9,016 nucleotides of DNA from assembly GCA_002371715.1 (NCBI GenBank), contig DFGF01000122.1, forward strand, positions 1 to 9,016, read 5' to 3'. Made by a program: the position numbers and the translations under genes. Below the pieces are notes generated by a model that was given only the letters and a program-made list of their open reading frames with translations, made no database searches and was not told where the DNA came from. The stretch comes from Prevotella sp. UBA3757. GTDB lineage: Bacteria > Bacteroidota > Bacteroidia > Bacteroidales > Bacteroidaceae. Shown here piece after piece: positions 1-7,024 of this stretch; positions within the stretch are counted from its first letter, which is position 1; each line of letters starts with the position of its first letter.

Positions 1-1
1 C

Positions 2-436
2 GTCTGCGTGCGCTCAAAGGCTGGCGTGAAGAATGCACTTTCGATGACCATACCCCTCGGCGAGGGCATCCATCGCCGCATGGGGTACGTAGAACTCGAA
101 GAGGGCGCCAAGCTCGACGAGGTGACAGCTGCCATCAAGGCCGATCCCTATTTCGCCAGCGATGAGACCCACGTATTCCAGGTAGAGACTGTCGACGACG
201 TGCGCGACATGGGTCATGGTGTCAACCTGGTGCGCAAGGGTGTCAGCGGCAAGACCCAGAACCAGCGCCTGGAGTTCAACATGAGCATCAACAACCCCGC
301 ACTGACCGGCCAGGTGCTGGTCAACGTGGCGCGTGCCTCGATGCGCCTGCAGCCGGGCTGCTACACGATGATTGAAATTCCCGTCATCGACATGCTGCCG
401 GGCGAGCGTGCCGACCTCATCGAACACTTGGTGTAA
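2..436 (+). CDS. ddh: meso-diaminopimelate D-dehydrogenase, C-terminal part (5' end outside window)
   Basis: This is the last 144 codons of a protein whose start lies left of the window; the family is usually about 300 residues, so roughly half is present. Ddh makes meso-diaminopimelate in one NADPH-dependent step from tetrahydrodipicolinate and ammonia, for lysine and peptidoglycan synthesis in the cytoplasm. Recognition rests on the highly conserved C-terminal substrate-binding segments: the IPLGEGIHRRMGYVEL stretch, SDETHVFQVETV, GHGVNLVRKGVSGKTQNQ and INNPALTGQVLVNVARAS, followed by QPGCYTMIEIPVIDMLPGE. The frame is open from base 2 to a TAA at 434-436 with no disruption. An intrinsic terminator follows 24 bp after the stop, so ddh is transcriptionally separate from the next gene. 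The identity is clear from family knowledge; the upstream context is unseen. Confidence 0.95.
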   Translation, partial: VCVRSKAGVKNALSMTIPLGEGIHRRMGYVELEEGAKLDEVTAAIKADPYFASDETHVFQVETVDDVRDMGHGVNLVRKGVSGKTQNQRLEFNMSINNPALTGQVLVNVARASMRLQPGCYTMIEIPVIDMLPGERADLIEHLV

Positions 437-460
437 ACAGCCAGAAGACGACATCAGGAG

Positions 461-490
461 AAGTGGACGCCGGCCCGGCGCCCACTTTTT
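461..490 (+). terminator. Rho-independent terminator of ddh
   Basis: AAGTGG (461-466) pairs with CCACTT (482-487). After one A/C mismatch the stem continues as CGCC (468-471) with GGCG (477-480), closing on a small GC-rich loop. Five T residues follow at 486-490. The hairpin is compact and GC-rich and ends the ddh transcript just before the next promoter. Confidence 0.85.
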
Positions 491-513
491 GATGGCTAAA
501 TCGCAGCCGTTCT

Positions 514-545
514 TTTGGTTTTTACCGGGAAAGTTATTACCTTTG
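514..545 (+). promoter_or_regulatory. Bacteroidetes-type promoter for the FAH-porU-porV-ispF unit
   Basis: TTTG at 514-517 (-33 box) is followed after exactly 20 bp by TACCTTTG at 538-545 (-7 box), matching the TTTG-N19-21-TAnnTTTG pattern known for the primary sigma factor of Bacteroidetes. Transcription would start near 550, giving a leader of about 25 nt before the ATG at 576. No comparably good promoter was seen in the short gaps between the next three genes, which suggests that this one drives the whole unit. Confidence 0.85.
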
Positions 546-575
546 CGGCCAATGTACTAACAAAAAAGTGAAGAA

Positions 576-1193
576 ATGAAGATATTTGCTGTAGGAATGA
601 ATTACATCCAGCACAATAAAGAGCTGGATGGCGCGTTATATAAACCAGAGAGACCTGTCATCTTTACCAAGGCCGACTCGGCACTGCTGAAGAGCCACAA
701 GCCCTTCTTCATACCCGACTGGAGCGAGCAGGTAGACTATGAGACAGAGCTCGTGGTGCGCATCTGCCGACTGGGCAAGAGCATACCCGAACGCTTTGCC
801 CACAGGTATTACGACGCCGTGACCGTCGGCATCGACTTCACCGCGCGCGACTGGCAGCGCGACGCACGCCAGAAGGGCCTGCCCTGGGACATCTGCAAGG
901 GCTTTGACGGCTCGGCCGTCATCGGTGACTGGGTGGAGAAGGAAAAGCTGCGCGACGTGCAGGCACTACACTTCCACCTGGACATCAACGGACAGACGGT
1001 GCAGGAGGGGTGTTCGAGCGATATGCTCTACAAGATTGACGAACTGGTGAGCTACATCTCGCAGTTCTTCACGCTGAAGACCGGCGACCTGCTCTACACT
1101 GGTACGCCAGTGGGGGTAGGACCAGTGAAGATTGACGACCATCTGGAAGGATGGCTCGAGGAGCGGAAAGTGCTGGACTTCCACGCCAGGTAA
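576..1193 (+). CDS. fumarylacetoacetate hydrolase (FAH) family protein
   Basis: A 205-residue single-domain member of the FAH superfamily, the usual size for the short YcgM-like class. These enzymes hydrolyse or decarboxylate C-C bonds in 2-oxo acid substrates with a divalent metal; the substrate here cannot be told. The metal-binding pattern is visible: the E56-T-E58 pair in VDYETELVVRI, D87 in VGIDFTARD, then CKGFDGSAVIGDW around residues 107-119, and the C-terminal GDLLYTGTPVGVGPV around 170-184. The ATG at 576 is the first in frame after the promoter and begins the conserved MKIFAVGMNY strand. porU starts 37 bp after the stop. A gene of this family also precedes porU in P. gingivalis (PG0025), so the linkage is old, although a role in T9SS has not been shown as far as I know. 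Confidence 0.92.
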   Translation: MKIFAVGMNYIQHNKELDGALYKPERPVIFTKADSALLKSHKPFFIPDWSEQVDYETELVVRICRLGKSIPERFAHRYYDAVTVGIDFTARDWQRDARQKGLPWDICKGFDGSAVIGDWVEKEKLRDVQALHFHLDINGQTVQEGCSSDMLYKIDELVSYISQFFTLKTGDLLYTGTPVGVGPVKIDDHLEGWLEERKVLDFHAR

Positions 1194-1230
1194 GAGGTCA
1201 GAGAGAGAGACAACAGACAAGTAACGAATC

Positions 1231-4200
1231 ATGAAGGTAACTGTGAGACGGCTTATATATATAATAGGTATAGCATGGCTGATGGCAACGCTGCCGGCAA
1301 GGGCCCAGACATTCTTCAACCTGACGGCTGACGAGGTCAGGGTTGACTCGCTATTGCCGGTGTTCAACCATGCCTACCCCCTTGGCCCGCACTATGCCGA
1401 CTCCACCTACGACGTCTCCATAGAGTATCCGGAGTACATACCGATGAGCCAGGCCGACGTGGCCAGGCTGCACGACCTGAACTTCCGGCTCCAGCCGGAG
1501 GCGCTGCCCGAGATCAGCCAGTCGGTCAGCGTTGACCGCAAGCGAGGCACGCTGCACGTCGCCTTCGTCCCCATCGTCCTCCGCAACGGAGCGTACCAGA
1601 AGCTGGTCAGTTTCAAACTCGAGGTAAAAGGTAAGAAGGCATCAGCCATCAGCCATCGTACATCAGCCATCAGCCATCAGCCATCAACCATCAGCCATCG
1701 CACATCAGCCATCTCCCGCTATGCCGACCATTCGGTTCTGAGCAGTGGCACATGGGCTAAAATCCGCATTCCGGCCACCGGCATCTACCAACTGACCACC
1801 GACCTGGTCAAGAAGGCTGGTTTCACCGACGTCAACAAGGTAAAGATATACGGCTATGGCGGCGCACGACAGCCCGAACAGCTGACGGCCAGTTACCTGG
1901 CCGAGACCGACGACCTGCAGGAGGTGGCCACCTGCACCGTCAACGGGCGGCGCCTGTTCTACGCCATCGGGCCCGTCACATGGGATGCCAGCCACCGGCG
2001 CATCCGCAACAACTATTCCGACTACGGCTACTACTTCCTGACCGAGAGCGACGGCGAGCCACTTGCCATTGACAAGGACGCCTTCCTCGCCACCTGCTAT
2101 CCGCAGCGCGACAACTACTGCACGCTATACGAAGTGGACGACTACGCCTGGTACCACGGCGGGCGCAACCTGTACGATGCCACGGAAATCAAGGCCGGCA
2201 CCACCAAGACCTATACCGTGGCAGCCAAAGGAGCGGGCAGCGGACAGCTGACCATCGTGCTCTCAGCCGTCAACGGTGCGGTGGTCACGGCAGCACTGAA
2301 CGGTGAAGAGCTGGGAACGCTCAACGTCTACAAACAGGCCGACCTGGAGTCGATGCAGACCGCCAGCCGCACTTTCAGCGTCAGCAACCTGGAAGCCAGC
2401 AACACCGTCACCATTACCACATCGGCCTCCAGCGGCACGACGCGCCTGGACTATATCTCCATCTACTCGCAGCAAGCCGAAGCCAGTCCCGACCTGGAGA
2501 ACGGCGTGTTCCCGCAGCCGGAATACGTCTACCATATCACCAATCAGGACCACCATGCCGACACCGCCGCCGACATGGTCATCATCATACCCACATCACA
2601 AAAACTGCTGAAACAGGCGCAACGCCTGAAGGCCATGCACGAGGAGCGCGACACGCTGCGCGTCAGAATCGTACCTGCCGACGAGCTGTTTAACGAATTC
2701 TCGAGCGGCACGCCCGACGCCAACGCCTACCGCCGCTACCTGAAGATGCTCTACGACCGTGCCGAGACAGAAGCCGACATGCCGCGCTACCTGCTGCTGC
2801 TGGGCGACGCCGCCTGGGACAACCGCATGCGCGTCAGCGACTGGAGCAGCACGTCGGTGGACGACTTCCTGCTCTGCTACGAGAGCGAGAACTCCTACAG
2901 CCACGTCACCTGCTACGTCAGCGACGACTACTTCGGACTGCTGGACGACAACGAGGGGGCCAGCCTGCTGACCGAGAAGACCGACATAGCCATCGGGCGC
3001 ATCTCAGCGCGAACGGCCGACGAGGCCGCCATCGTCGTTGACAAGATAAACAGCTACGTCAACAACCAGGAGGCCGCCATCTGGCAGAACACCGTCTGCA
3101 TGATGGGCGACGACGGCAACCAGAACCACCACATGGAGGACGCCGACTCCGTGGCACAACTGGTGGAGACGCTGCACCCCGACATACTGGTCAAGCGCAT
3201 CATGTGGGACGCCTACGGGCGCGTCAGCATGGCAACAGGCAACCGCTATCCGGACGTGACGCGGCTGATACGCCAGCAGATGCAGCAGGGCGCACTCATC
3301 ATGAACTACTCCGGGCACGGGCGCGCCGATGCCGTCTCACACGAATACGTACTCACGCTGCCCGACTTCTCGGCAACCACCTCCATGCGCCTGCCGCTAT
3401 GGCTGACGGCCTCGTGCGACATCATGCCATTCGACGGTCAGGAGGACAACATCGGCGAGACGGCTCTCTTCAACAAGCAGGGCGGATGCATCGCCTTCTT
3501 CGGCACGACACGCACCGTCTACCAGCCGCAGAACAAGCTGATGAACCTGGCTTTTACACGCCAGGTACTGAGCCGCGACGAACAAGGCCTGATGATGCCC
3601 ATAGGCGAGGCGGCACGGCGCGCCAAGGCGGAACTGGTGACCACCGGCGTCCTGATGGGCTACAGGAACGACGGAACGCCCATCTATTCTACCGACAAGT
3701 CGGAGAACAAGCTCCAGTACACGCTACTGGGCGACCCGGCCCTGCGACTGGCACTGCCAACGGCCAGCATCGTGGTCGACAGCATCAACCACGCGGCTAC
3801 CGGCACCGAAGTACTGACACTGAAGGCCGGCACCACGGCCACCATCAGCGGCCGCGTGCTGAACGGCAGCAGCCAGACCGACAGCACCTTCATGGGCACG
3901 GTGAATGCCGTCGTGCGCGACGCCAAGGAGCAGATAGTCTGCAAGATGAACGACACGTCGGAGACCGACGCGCCCTTCGTCTACTACGACCGGCCCAACA
4001 CCATCTTCAACGGCAACGACAGCGTGCGTCAGGGCCGTTTCACCTTCACCTTCGTCGTACCCAAGGATATAGCATACTCTGACCAGCAGGGCATCATCAA
4101 CCTCTATGCCGTCAACAGCGACAAGACAAAGACGGCAGCAGGCCGCTTCGAGCAAATCGTCATGAACGGCCAGGGCGAGTCCAGCGGCAACCAGCAGGGC

Positions 4201-4851
4201 CCGGCCATCTACTGCTACCTGAACAGCACCGCCTTCACCAATGGCGACAATGTGAACACGACACCGTACTTCGTGGCCGAGGTGACCGACGAGGACGGCA
4301 TCAATGCCGCCGGCAGCGGCATCGGCCATGACCTGCAGCTCATCATCGACGGCGACATGAACAAGACCTACGCACTGAACGACTACTTCCAGTTCGACTT
4401 CGGCAGCTATACCAGCGGCAAGGTCGAATACAGCATTCCCGCCCTCGACTACGGCAGCCACAAACTGCTGTTCCGCGCCTGGGACGTGCTGAACAACTCG
4501 TCAACAGCCGAACTCACCTTCAACGTCGTGAAGGGCACCGAACCCGTATTCACCGACGTCGACTGCTCGCCCAACCCCGCCACGACCAAGACCACCTTCC
4601 GCATCACCCACGACCGCGCAGGCAGCGAAATGGAGGTGGTCATCGACATCTTCGACATCTCCGGGCGCCACCTGTGGACACACTCGGAGTCAGGCACCTA
4701 CAGCGGCAACACACTGACCATCGACTGGGACCTCACCACCGACGGCGGCCGCGGGCTGCACACCGGCGTCTACCTCTACCGCATCCGGCTGAGCAGCGAG
4801 GGCAGCGGCTACGCCTCGAAGGCTAAGAAACTCATCGTACTGAGAAAATAA
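1231..4851 (+). CDS. porU: PorU, type IX secretion system C-terminal signal peptidase/sortase (C25 family)
   Basis: A 1206-residue protein, slightly longer than P. gingivalis PorU (about 1158). PorU sits on the outer face of the outer membrane, cuts the C-terminal signal from T9SS cargo and transfers the cargo to anionic LPS. Visible parts: signal peptide 1-25 (cut after ARA, before Q26); N-terminal domain up to about residue 135; a repeat-encoded Ser/Ile/His-rich linker at 137-163; a conserved block from YADHSVLSSGTWAKIRIP; the gingipain-like C25 peptidase domain at about 448-840 with catalytic H696 in NYSGHG and C729 in LTASCD; Ig-like segments after that; and a T9SS C-terminal domain from about 1105 (SPNP, DISGR, GVYLYRI, KKLIVLR at the end). 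The catalytic Cys should correspond to Cys690 of P. gingivalis. porV follows after 39 bp, as in other genomes. The linker repeat is the odd feature (see the separate entry). Confidence 0.96.
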   Translation: MKVTVRRLIYIIGIAWLMATLPARAQTFFNLTADEVRVDSLLPVFNHAYPLGPHYADSTYDVSIEYPEYIPMSQADVARLHDLNFRLQPEALPEISQSVSVDRKRGTLHVAFVPIVLRNGAYQKLVSFKLEVKGKKASAISHRTSAISHQPSTISHRTSAISRYADHSVLSSGTWAKIRIPATGIYQLTTDLVKKAGFTDVNKVKIYGYGGARQPEQLTASYLAETDDLQEVATCTVNGRRLFYAIGPVTWDASHRRIRNNYSDYGYYFLTESDGEPLAIDKDAFLATCYPQRDNYCTLYEVDDYAWYHGGRNLYDATEIKAGTTKTYTVAAKGAGSGQLTIVLSAVNGAVVTAALNGEELGTLNVYKQADLESMQTASRTFSVSNLEASNTVTITTSASSGTTRLDYISIYSQQAEASPDLENGVFPQPEYVYHITNQDHHADTAADMVIIIPTSQKLLKQAQRLKAMHEERDTLRVRIVPADELFNEFSSGTPDANAYRRYLKMLYDRAETEADMPRYLLLLGDAAWDNRMRVSDWSSTSVDDFLLCYESENSYSHVTCYVSDDYFGLLDDNEGASLLTEKTDIAIGRISARTADEAAIVVDKINSYVNNQEAAIWQNTVCMMGDDGNQNHHMEDADSVAQLVETLHPDILVKRIMWDAYGRVSMATGNRYPDVTRLIRQQMQQGALIMNYSGHGRADAVSHEYVLTLPDFSATTSMRLPLWLTASCDIMPFDGQEDNIGETALFNKQGGCIAFFGTTRTVYQPQNKLMNLAFTRQVLSRDEQGLMMPIGEAARRAKAELVTTGVLMGYRNDGTPIYSTDKSENKLQYTLLGDPALRLALPTASIVVDSINHAATGTEVLTLKAGTTATISGRVLNGSSQTDSTFMGTVNAVVRDAKEQIVCKMNDTSETDAPFVYYDRPNTIFNGNDSVRQGRFTFTFVVPKDIAYSDQQGIINLYAVNSDKTKTAAGRFEQIVMNGQGESSGNQQGPAIYCYLNSTAFTNGDNVNTTPYFVAEVTDEDGINAAGSGIGHDLQLIIDGDMNKTYALNDYFQFDFGSYTSGKVEYSIPALDYGSHKLLFRAWDVLNNSSTAELTFNVVKGTEPVFTDVDCSPNPATTKTTFRITHDRAGSEMEVVIDIFDISGRHLWTHSESGTYSGNTLTIDWDLTTDGGRGLHTGVYLYRIRLSSEGSGYASKAKKLIVLRK
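1641..1717 (+). repeat. 11-unit heptamer tandem repeat (ATCAGCC)n inside porU
   Basis: Eleven contiguous 7-bp units; seven are exactly ATCAGCC and four are variants (ATCGTAC, ATCAACC, ATCGCAC, ATCTCCC). The longest perfect run covers about 25 bp from 1662. Because 7 is not a multiple of 3, three units make one 7-residue protein period, read here as SAISHRT / SAISHQP / STISHRT / SAISRYA (residues 138-165). All three plus-strand frames of the unit are stop-free, while the minus strand carries TGA in every unit. The tract lies in a linker between the N-terminal domain and the conserved YADHSVLSSGTW block. Confidence 0.95.
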
Positions 4852-4890
4852 GACAACAAGATATTAATTCACAAGACAAAGACACTAAAG

Positions 4891-6105
4891 ATGAAAAGAA
4901 TGTTTATACTGAGACGACGCATGATCATGGCAAGCCTGTCACTGATCATTTACCACCTGTCATTCAGCCATGCCGCAGCTCAGGACACCAAGAGCCAGTT
5001 CAGGCCCATCGACCATGCAGTCATCTCGCAGACCATTGCCCCCGACGCCCGCAGCGCCGGCATGGGCGACATCGGTGCTGCCACCGACCCGGACGTCAAC
5101 TCGCAGTACTGGAATCCGGCCAAGTATCCGTTCTGCATCAGCAAGGGCGGCGTGTCGCTGAACTACACGCCGTGGCTGCGCCAGCTGGTCAACGACATCG
5201 ACCTCGCCTATGTGGCCGGCTACTACCGCATCAGCGACTATGCGGCCATCAGCGGTTCGCTGCGCTACTTCTCGCTGGGTGAAGTCTATACCGACTACCA
5301 GAACGAGAACGCCATGACCGTCAAGCCCTACGAGATGTCGCTCGACGTGGGTGCCTCACTGATGCTGAGCGAGAAGTTCTCCATTGCCGCCGCCCTGCGA
5401 TGGCTCTATAGCGACCTGCGCTACGACTATACCGAGGATGCCACGCCGGCATCGGCCTTTGCCGCCGACCTGGCATGCTACTACCAGGACTACCTGAACA
5501 TCGGGCCGCGCGAATGCCAGCTGGGCCTGGGCCTGAACATCTCGAACGTCGGCTCGAAGATTACCTATTTTGGCGACGACCGCTCACAGTTCCTGCCCGC
5601 CAACCTCAGGTTGGGTGCCTCACTGATGATTCCCGTCGACGAGTATAACCGCTTCACCATTGCTGCCGATGCCAACAAGCTGCTGGTACCGCTGGCACCG
5701 ACAGAGGAGATGTGGAAAGCCGACGACCCCGACGGCACCAAGTATGGCAGCCTGGAAGCCTACGCCATCGAGAAGTACAACGACGTCAGCTCCATCTCGG
5801 GCATCTTCAAGAGCTTCTCCGACGCTCCCGGCGGCTTCAAGGAGGAACTGGAGGAAATCCAGTGGAGCGTCGGTGCCGAATACGTCTACCACGACCAGTT
5901 CTCGCTGCGCGCCGGCTACCACCACGAGTCGGAGAACAAGGGCAACCGCACCTACTTCACCGTCGGCGGCGGCTTCCGCATGAACGTCTTCTCGCTCGAC
6001 GTGGGCTACGTCATCGCTACCGCCAAGAGCAACCCGCTCGACCAGACGCTGCGCTTCACCCTGGCCTTCGACATGGACGGCATCAAGGACCTCTTTAGGA
6101 GGTGA
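4891..6105 (+). CDS. porV: PorV (LptO), T9SS outer-membrane beta-barrel shuttle protein
   Basis: A 404-residue protein, typical for PorV. It is a FadL-like outer-membrane beta-barrel that collects cargo from the SprA/Sov translocon and delivers it to the PorU-containing attachment complex. The signal peptide is residues 1-30 (basic MKRMFILRRR, hydrophobic LSLIIYHLSF, cut after HAAA before Q31). The family signature APDARSAGMGDIGAATDPD followed by NSQYWNPAKYPF lies at about 50-81. Alternating beta strands continue to the final TLRFTLAFDM strand. The ATG at 4891 is preferred over the in-frame ATGs at 4921 and 4927 because only the longer form keeps the basic n-region. porU ends 39 bp upstream. 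The TGA stop (6103-6105) lies at the start of a heptamer array that fills most of the gap to ispF. The hydrophobic core of the signal peptide is itself coded by a heptad-like stretch. Confidence 0.96.
   Translation: MKRMFILRRRMIMASLSLIIYHLSFSHAAAQDTKSQFRPIDHAVISQTIAPDARSAGMGDIGAATDPDVNSQYWNPAKYPFCISKGGVSLNYTPWLRQLVNDIDLAYVAGYYRISDYAAISGSLRYFSLGEVYTDYQNENAMTVKPYEMSLDVGASLMLSEKFSIAAALRWLYSDLRYDYTEDATPASAFAADLACYYQDYLNIGPRECQLGLGLNISNVGSKITYFGDDRSQFLPANLRLGASLMIPVDEYNRFTIAADANKLLVPLAPTEEMWKADDPDGTKYGSLEAYAIEKYNDVSSISGIFKSFSDAPGGFKEELEEIQWSVGAEYVYHDQFSLRAGYHHESENKGNRTYFTVGGGFRMNVFSLDVGYVIATAKSNPLDQTLRFTLAFDMDGIKDLFRR
4936..4970 (+). repeat. degenerate heptad stretch coding the PorV signal peptide core
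   Basis: Five successive 7-bp blocks read CTGTCAC, TGATCAT, TTACCAC, CTGTCAT, TCAGCCA. Four share CA and the fifth has CC at positions 5-6, and two are nearly identical. They encode the hydrophobic LSLIIYHLSFS segment. This looks like a decayed heptamer array used as coding sequence; the call is tentative because divergence is high. Confidence 0.45.
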
Positions 6106-6180
6106 GAGGTGAGAGTTGAGAGTTGACAGTTGAGAGTTGACAGTTGAGAGTTGACAGTTGAGAGTTGAGAGTTGACAGTT
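6104..6180 (+). repeat. 11-unit heptamer tandem repeat (GAGAGTT/GACAGTT)n between porV and ispF
   Basis: Eleven contiguous 7-bp units starting within the porV stop codon: one GAGAGGT, then six GAGAGTT and four GACAGTT in mixed order. Each unit join contains TGA, so stops occur in all three plus-strand frames and translation cannot pass through. The array ends 19 bp before the ispF ATG and would lie inside the polycistronic mRNA. Unit length and unit count equal those of the array in porU, but the sequence is different. Confidence 0.95.
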
Positions 6181-6199
6181 AATAAAAGGAAAACAAGAG

Positions 6200-6685
6200 A
6201 TGATGATACGAGTAGGAATGGGATATGACGTTCACCAGCTGGTGAAGGGCCGCGACCTCTGGATGGGCGGCATCAAACTGGAGCACGAACTGGGACTGCT
6301 GGGCCACAGCGATGCCGACGTGCTCATCCACGCCATCTGCGACGCCATCCTGGGCGCCGCCAACATGCGCGACATCGGCTATCACTTCCCCGACACCTCG
6401 GCCGACACCGAGGGCATGGACAGCAAGGTCATCCTCAGGAAGACCATCGAGCTGATAGCCACCAAGGGCTACCACCTGGTCAATATCGATGCCACCATCT
6501 GTGCCGAACGGCCGAAGATGAATCCGCACATCCCTGCCATGCAACAGTGCATGGCAGCCATCATCGGCTGCGATGCCGACGCCGTCAGCATCAAGGCCAC
6601 CACGACAGAGAAACTGGGCTTCACCGGCCGCCAGGAGGGCATCTCGGCCTACGCCGTGGCACTCATCGAGAAGGAAGATGGATGA
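6200..6685 (+). CDS. ispF: 2-C-methyl-D-erythritol 2,4-cyclodiphosphate synthase
   Basis: A 161-residue protein, the standard length for IspF. It cyclises CDP-methylerythritol 2-phosphate to MEcPP with release of CMP, in the cytoplasmic MEP pathway of isoprenoid synthesis. The active-site zinc ligands are visible as D10 and H12 in GMGYDVHQL and H44 in LGHSDADVLIHAICDA. HFPDTS follows at 62-67, and the conserved KATTTEKLGFTGRQEG block sits at 132-147. There are two adjacent ATG codons (6200, 6203) and either could be used; AAAGGA at 6185-6190 is a possible ribosome binding site. ispF follows porV in P. gingivalis too (PG0028). The last codons and the TGA stop are made of a GATGGAA-type heptamer array that continues beyond the gene, so the final residues after LIEK are repeat-derived and probably not functional. 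Confidence 0.97.
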   Translation: MMIRVGMGYDVHQLVKGRDLWMGGIKLEHELGLLGHSDADVLIHAICDAILGAANMRDIGYHFPDTSADTEGMDSKVILRKTIELIATKGYHLVNIDATICAERPKMNPHIPAMQQCMAAIIGCDADAVSIKATTTEKLGFTGRQEGISAYAVALIEKEDG

Positions 6686-6711
6686 TGGAAGATGGAAGAT
6701 GGAAGATGGAA
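6670..6711 (+). repeat. heptamer tandem repeat (GATGGAA)n across the ispF stop
   Basis: Six 7-bp units: GAAGGAA, GATGGAT, then four exact GATGGAA, running into a run of nine A (6710-6718). The T that makes unit two differ from the consensus (6683) creates the TGA stop of ispF at 6683-6685. With an A there, the frame would continue through the repeat as Arg-Trp-Lys-Met-Glu. Confidence 0.92.
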
Positions 6712-6748
6712 AAAAAAACGTTACTACTCATCAACGAGCGGTAACGTT
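6710..6748 (-). terminator. Rho-independent terminator of the minus-strand RNA
   Basis: On the minus strand AACGTTAC (6748-6741) pairs with GTAACGTT (6724-6717). Inside, past a C/A mismatch, GCTC pairs with GAGT around the loop GTTGAT. The stem runs directly into a run of nine T (6718-6710). On the plus strand no T-run follows the hairpin, so it should act only leftward. It lies just past the convergent ispF array. Confidence 0.85.
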
Positions 6749-7020
6749 CAAAAGCCTATGTTTAACTAAAAATCCTTTTCCGTTAACTCAGCCTTGCGGC
6801 TGAATGTCTGTCCTCAGACAGCATATTTAACTAATACTAACCTTTTCATTTAAAAAAGAAAGTTATGACCGTCTCGCGACGCCCACTGTTATCCTAACAC
6901 ATTTAAAACTTTCTTAATACCAATAACTAAAAACCTAAAACTATAAATATTACTACTAACCTAAAACAATCTATTAATTATACCTTGACTTCACTTAGTC
7001 AAGTGTTGTCCTTGTAAGAC
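6710..7020 (-). ncRNA. candidate structured small RNA, about 310 nt, minus strand
   Basis: The start is placed near 7020 from a minus-strand promoter and the end at the T-run of a strong terminator. Read on the minus strand, the segment holds hairpin CTTGACT-AAGTGA-AGTCAAG (7003-6984); an AU-rich linker; a 9-bp long-range stem AAGAAAGTT / AACTTTCTT (6915-6907 with 6864-6856) enclosing two hairpins, TGTTA-GGA-TAACA (6899-6887) and CGTC-GCGA-GACG (6881-6870); and two stacked hairpins TGTCTG-AGGA-CAGACA (6820-6805) and TCAGCC-GCAA-GGCTGA (6803-6788). Two loops are GNRA only on this strand, which supports minus as the sense strand. There are no tmRNA, RNase P or SRP RNA hallmarks. The promoter-to-terminator architecture resembles the Bacteroidales-1 motif described from comparative genomics, but I cannot confirm membership. 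The function is unknown. Confidence 0.65.
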
Positions 7021-7024
7021 GATG

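Noticed and set aside
1194..1230. GA-rich stretch before porU as a promoter or repeat
   Set aside because: Only a short AGAGAGAGA run; there is no TAnnTTTG box and the gap is too short to need its own promoter.
3204..4082. 292-codon open frame in another plus frame inside porU
   Set aside because: A GC-rich shadow frame full of Arg/His/Gly; the overlapping frame is clearly PorU with catalytic motifs in this very stretch.
3724..4461. 245-codon minus-strand open frame opposite porU
   Set aside because: A Val/Ala/Gly-rich antisense shadow of GC-rich coding DNA without any recognisable motif or start signal.
6547..6744. 65-codon frame overlapping the ispF end and the GATGGAA array
   Set aside because: It is an alternative frame of ispF and the stop-free repeat; the peptide is just the repeat translation.
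6788..6820. Paired hairpins as the ispF terminator on the plus strand
   Set aside because: No T-run follows on the plus strand, and one loop is GNRA only on the minus strand, so they fit better as internal stems of the minus-strand RNA.
6820..6853. Short 11-codon leader peptide (MKRLVLVKYAV) inside the minus-strand RNA
   Set aside because: No ribosome binding site, and its end overlaps a stable hairpin; too short to separate from chance.
6710..7020. tmRNA, RNase P RNA, SRP RNA or 6S RNA as the identity of the minus-strand RNA
   Set aside because: No tRNA-like 3' end with CCA, no conserved RNase P core, no SRP GNAR hairpin with its asymmetric loop, and no single long rod with a central bubble as in 6S.
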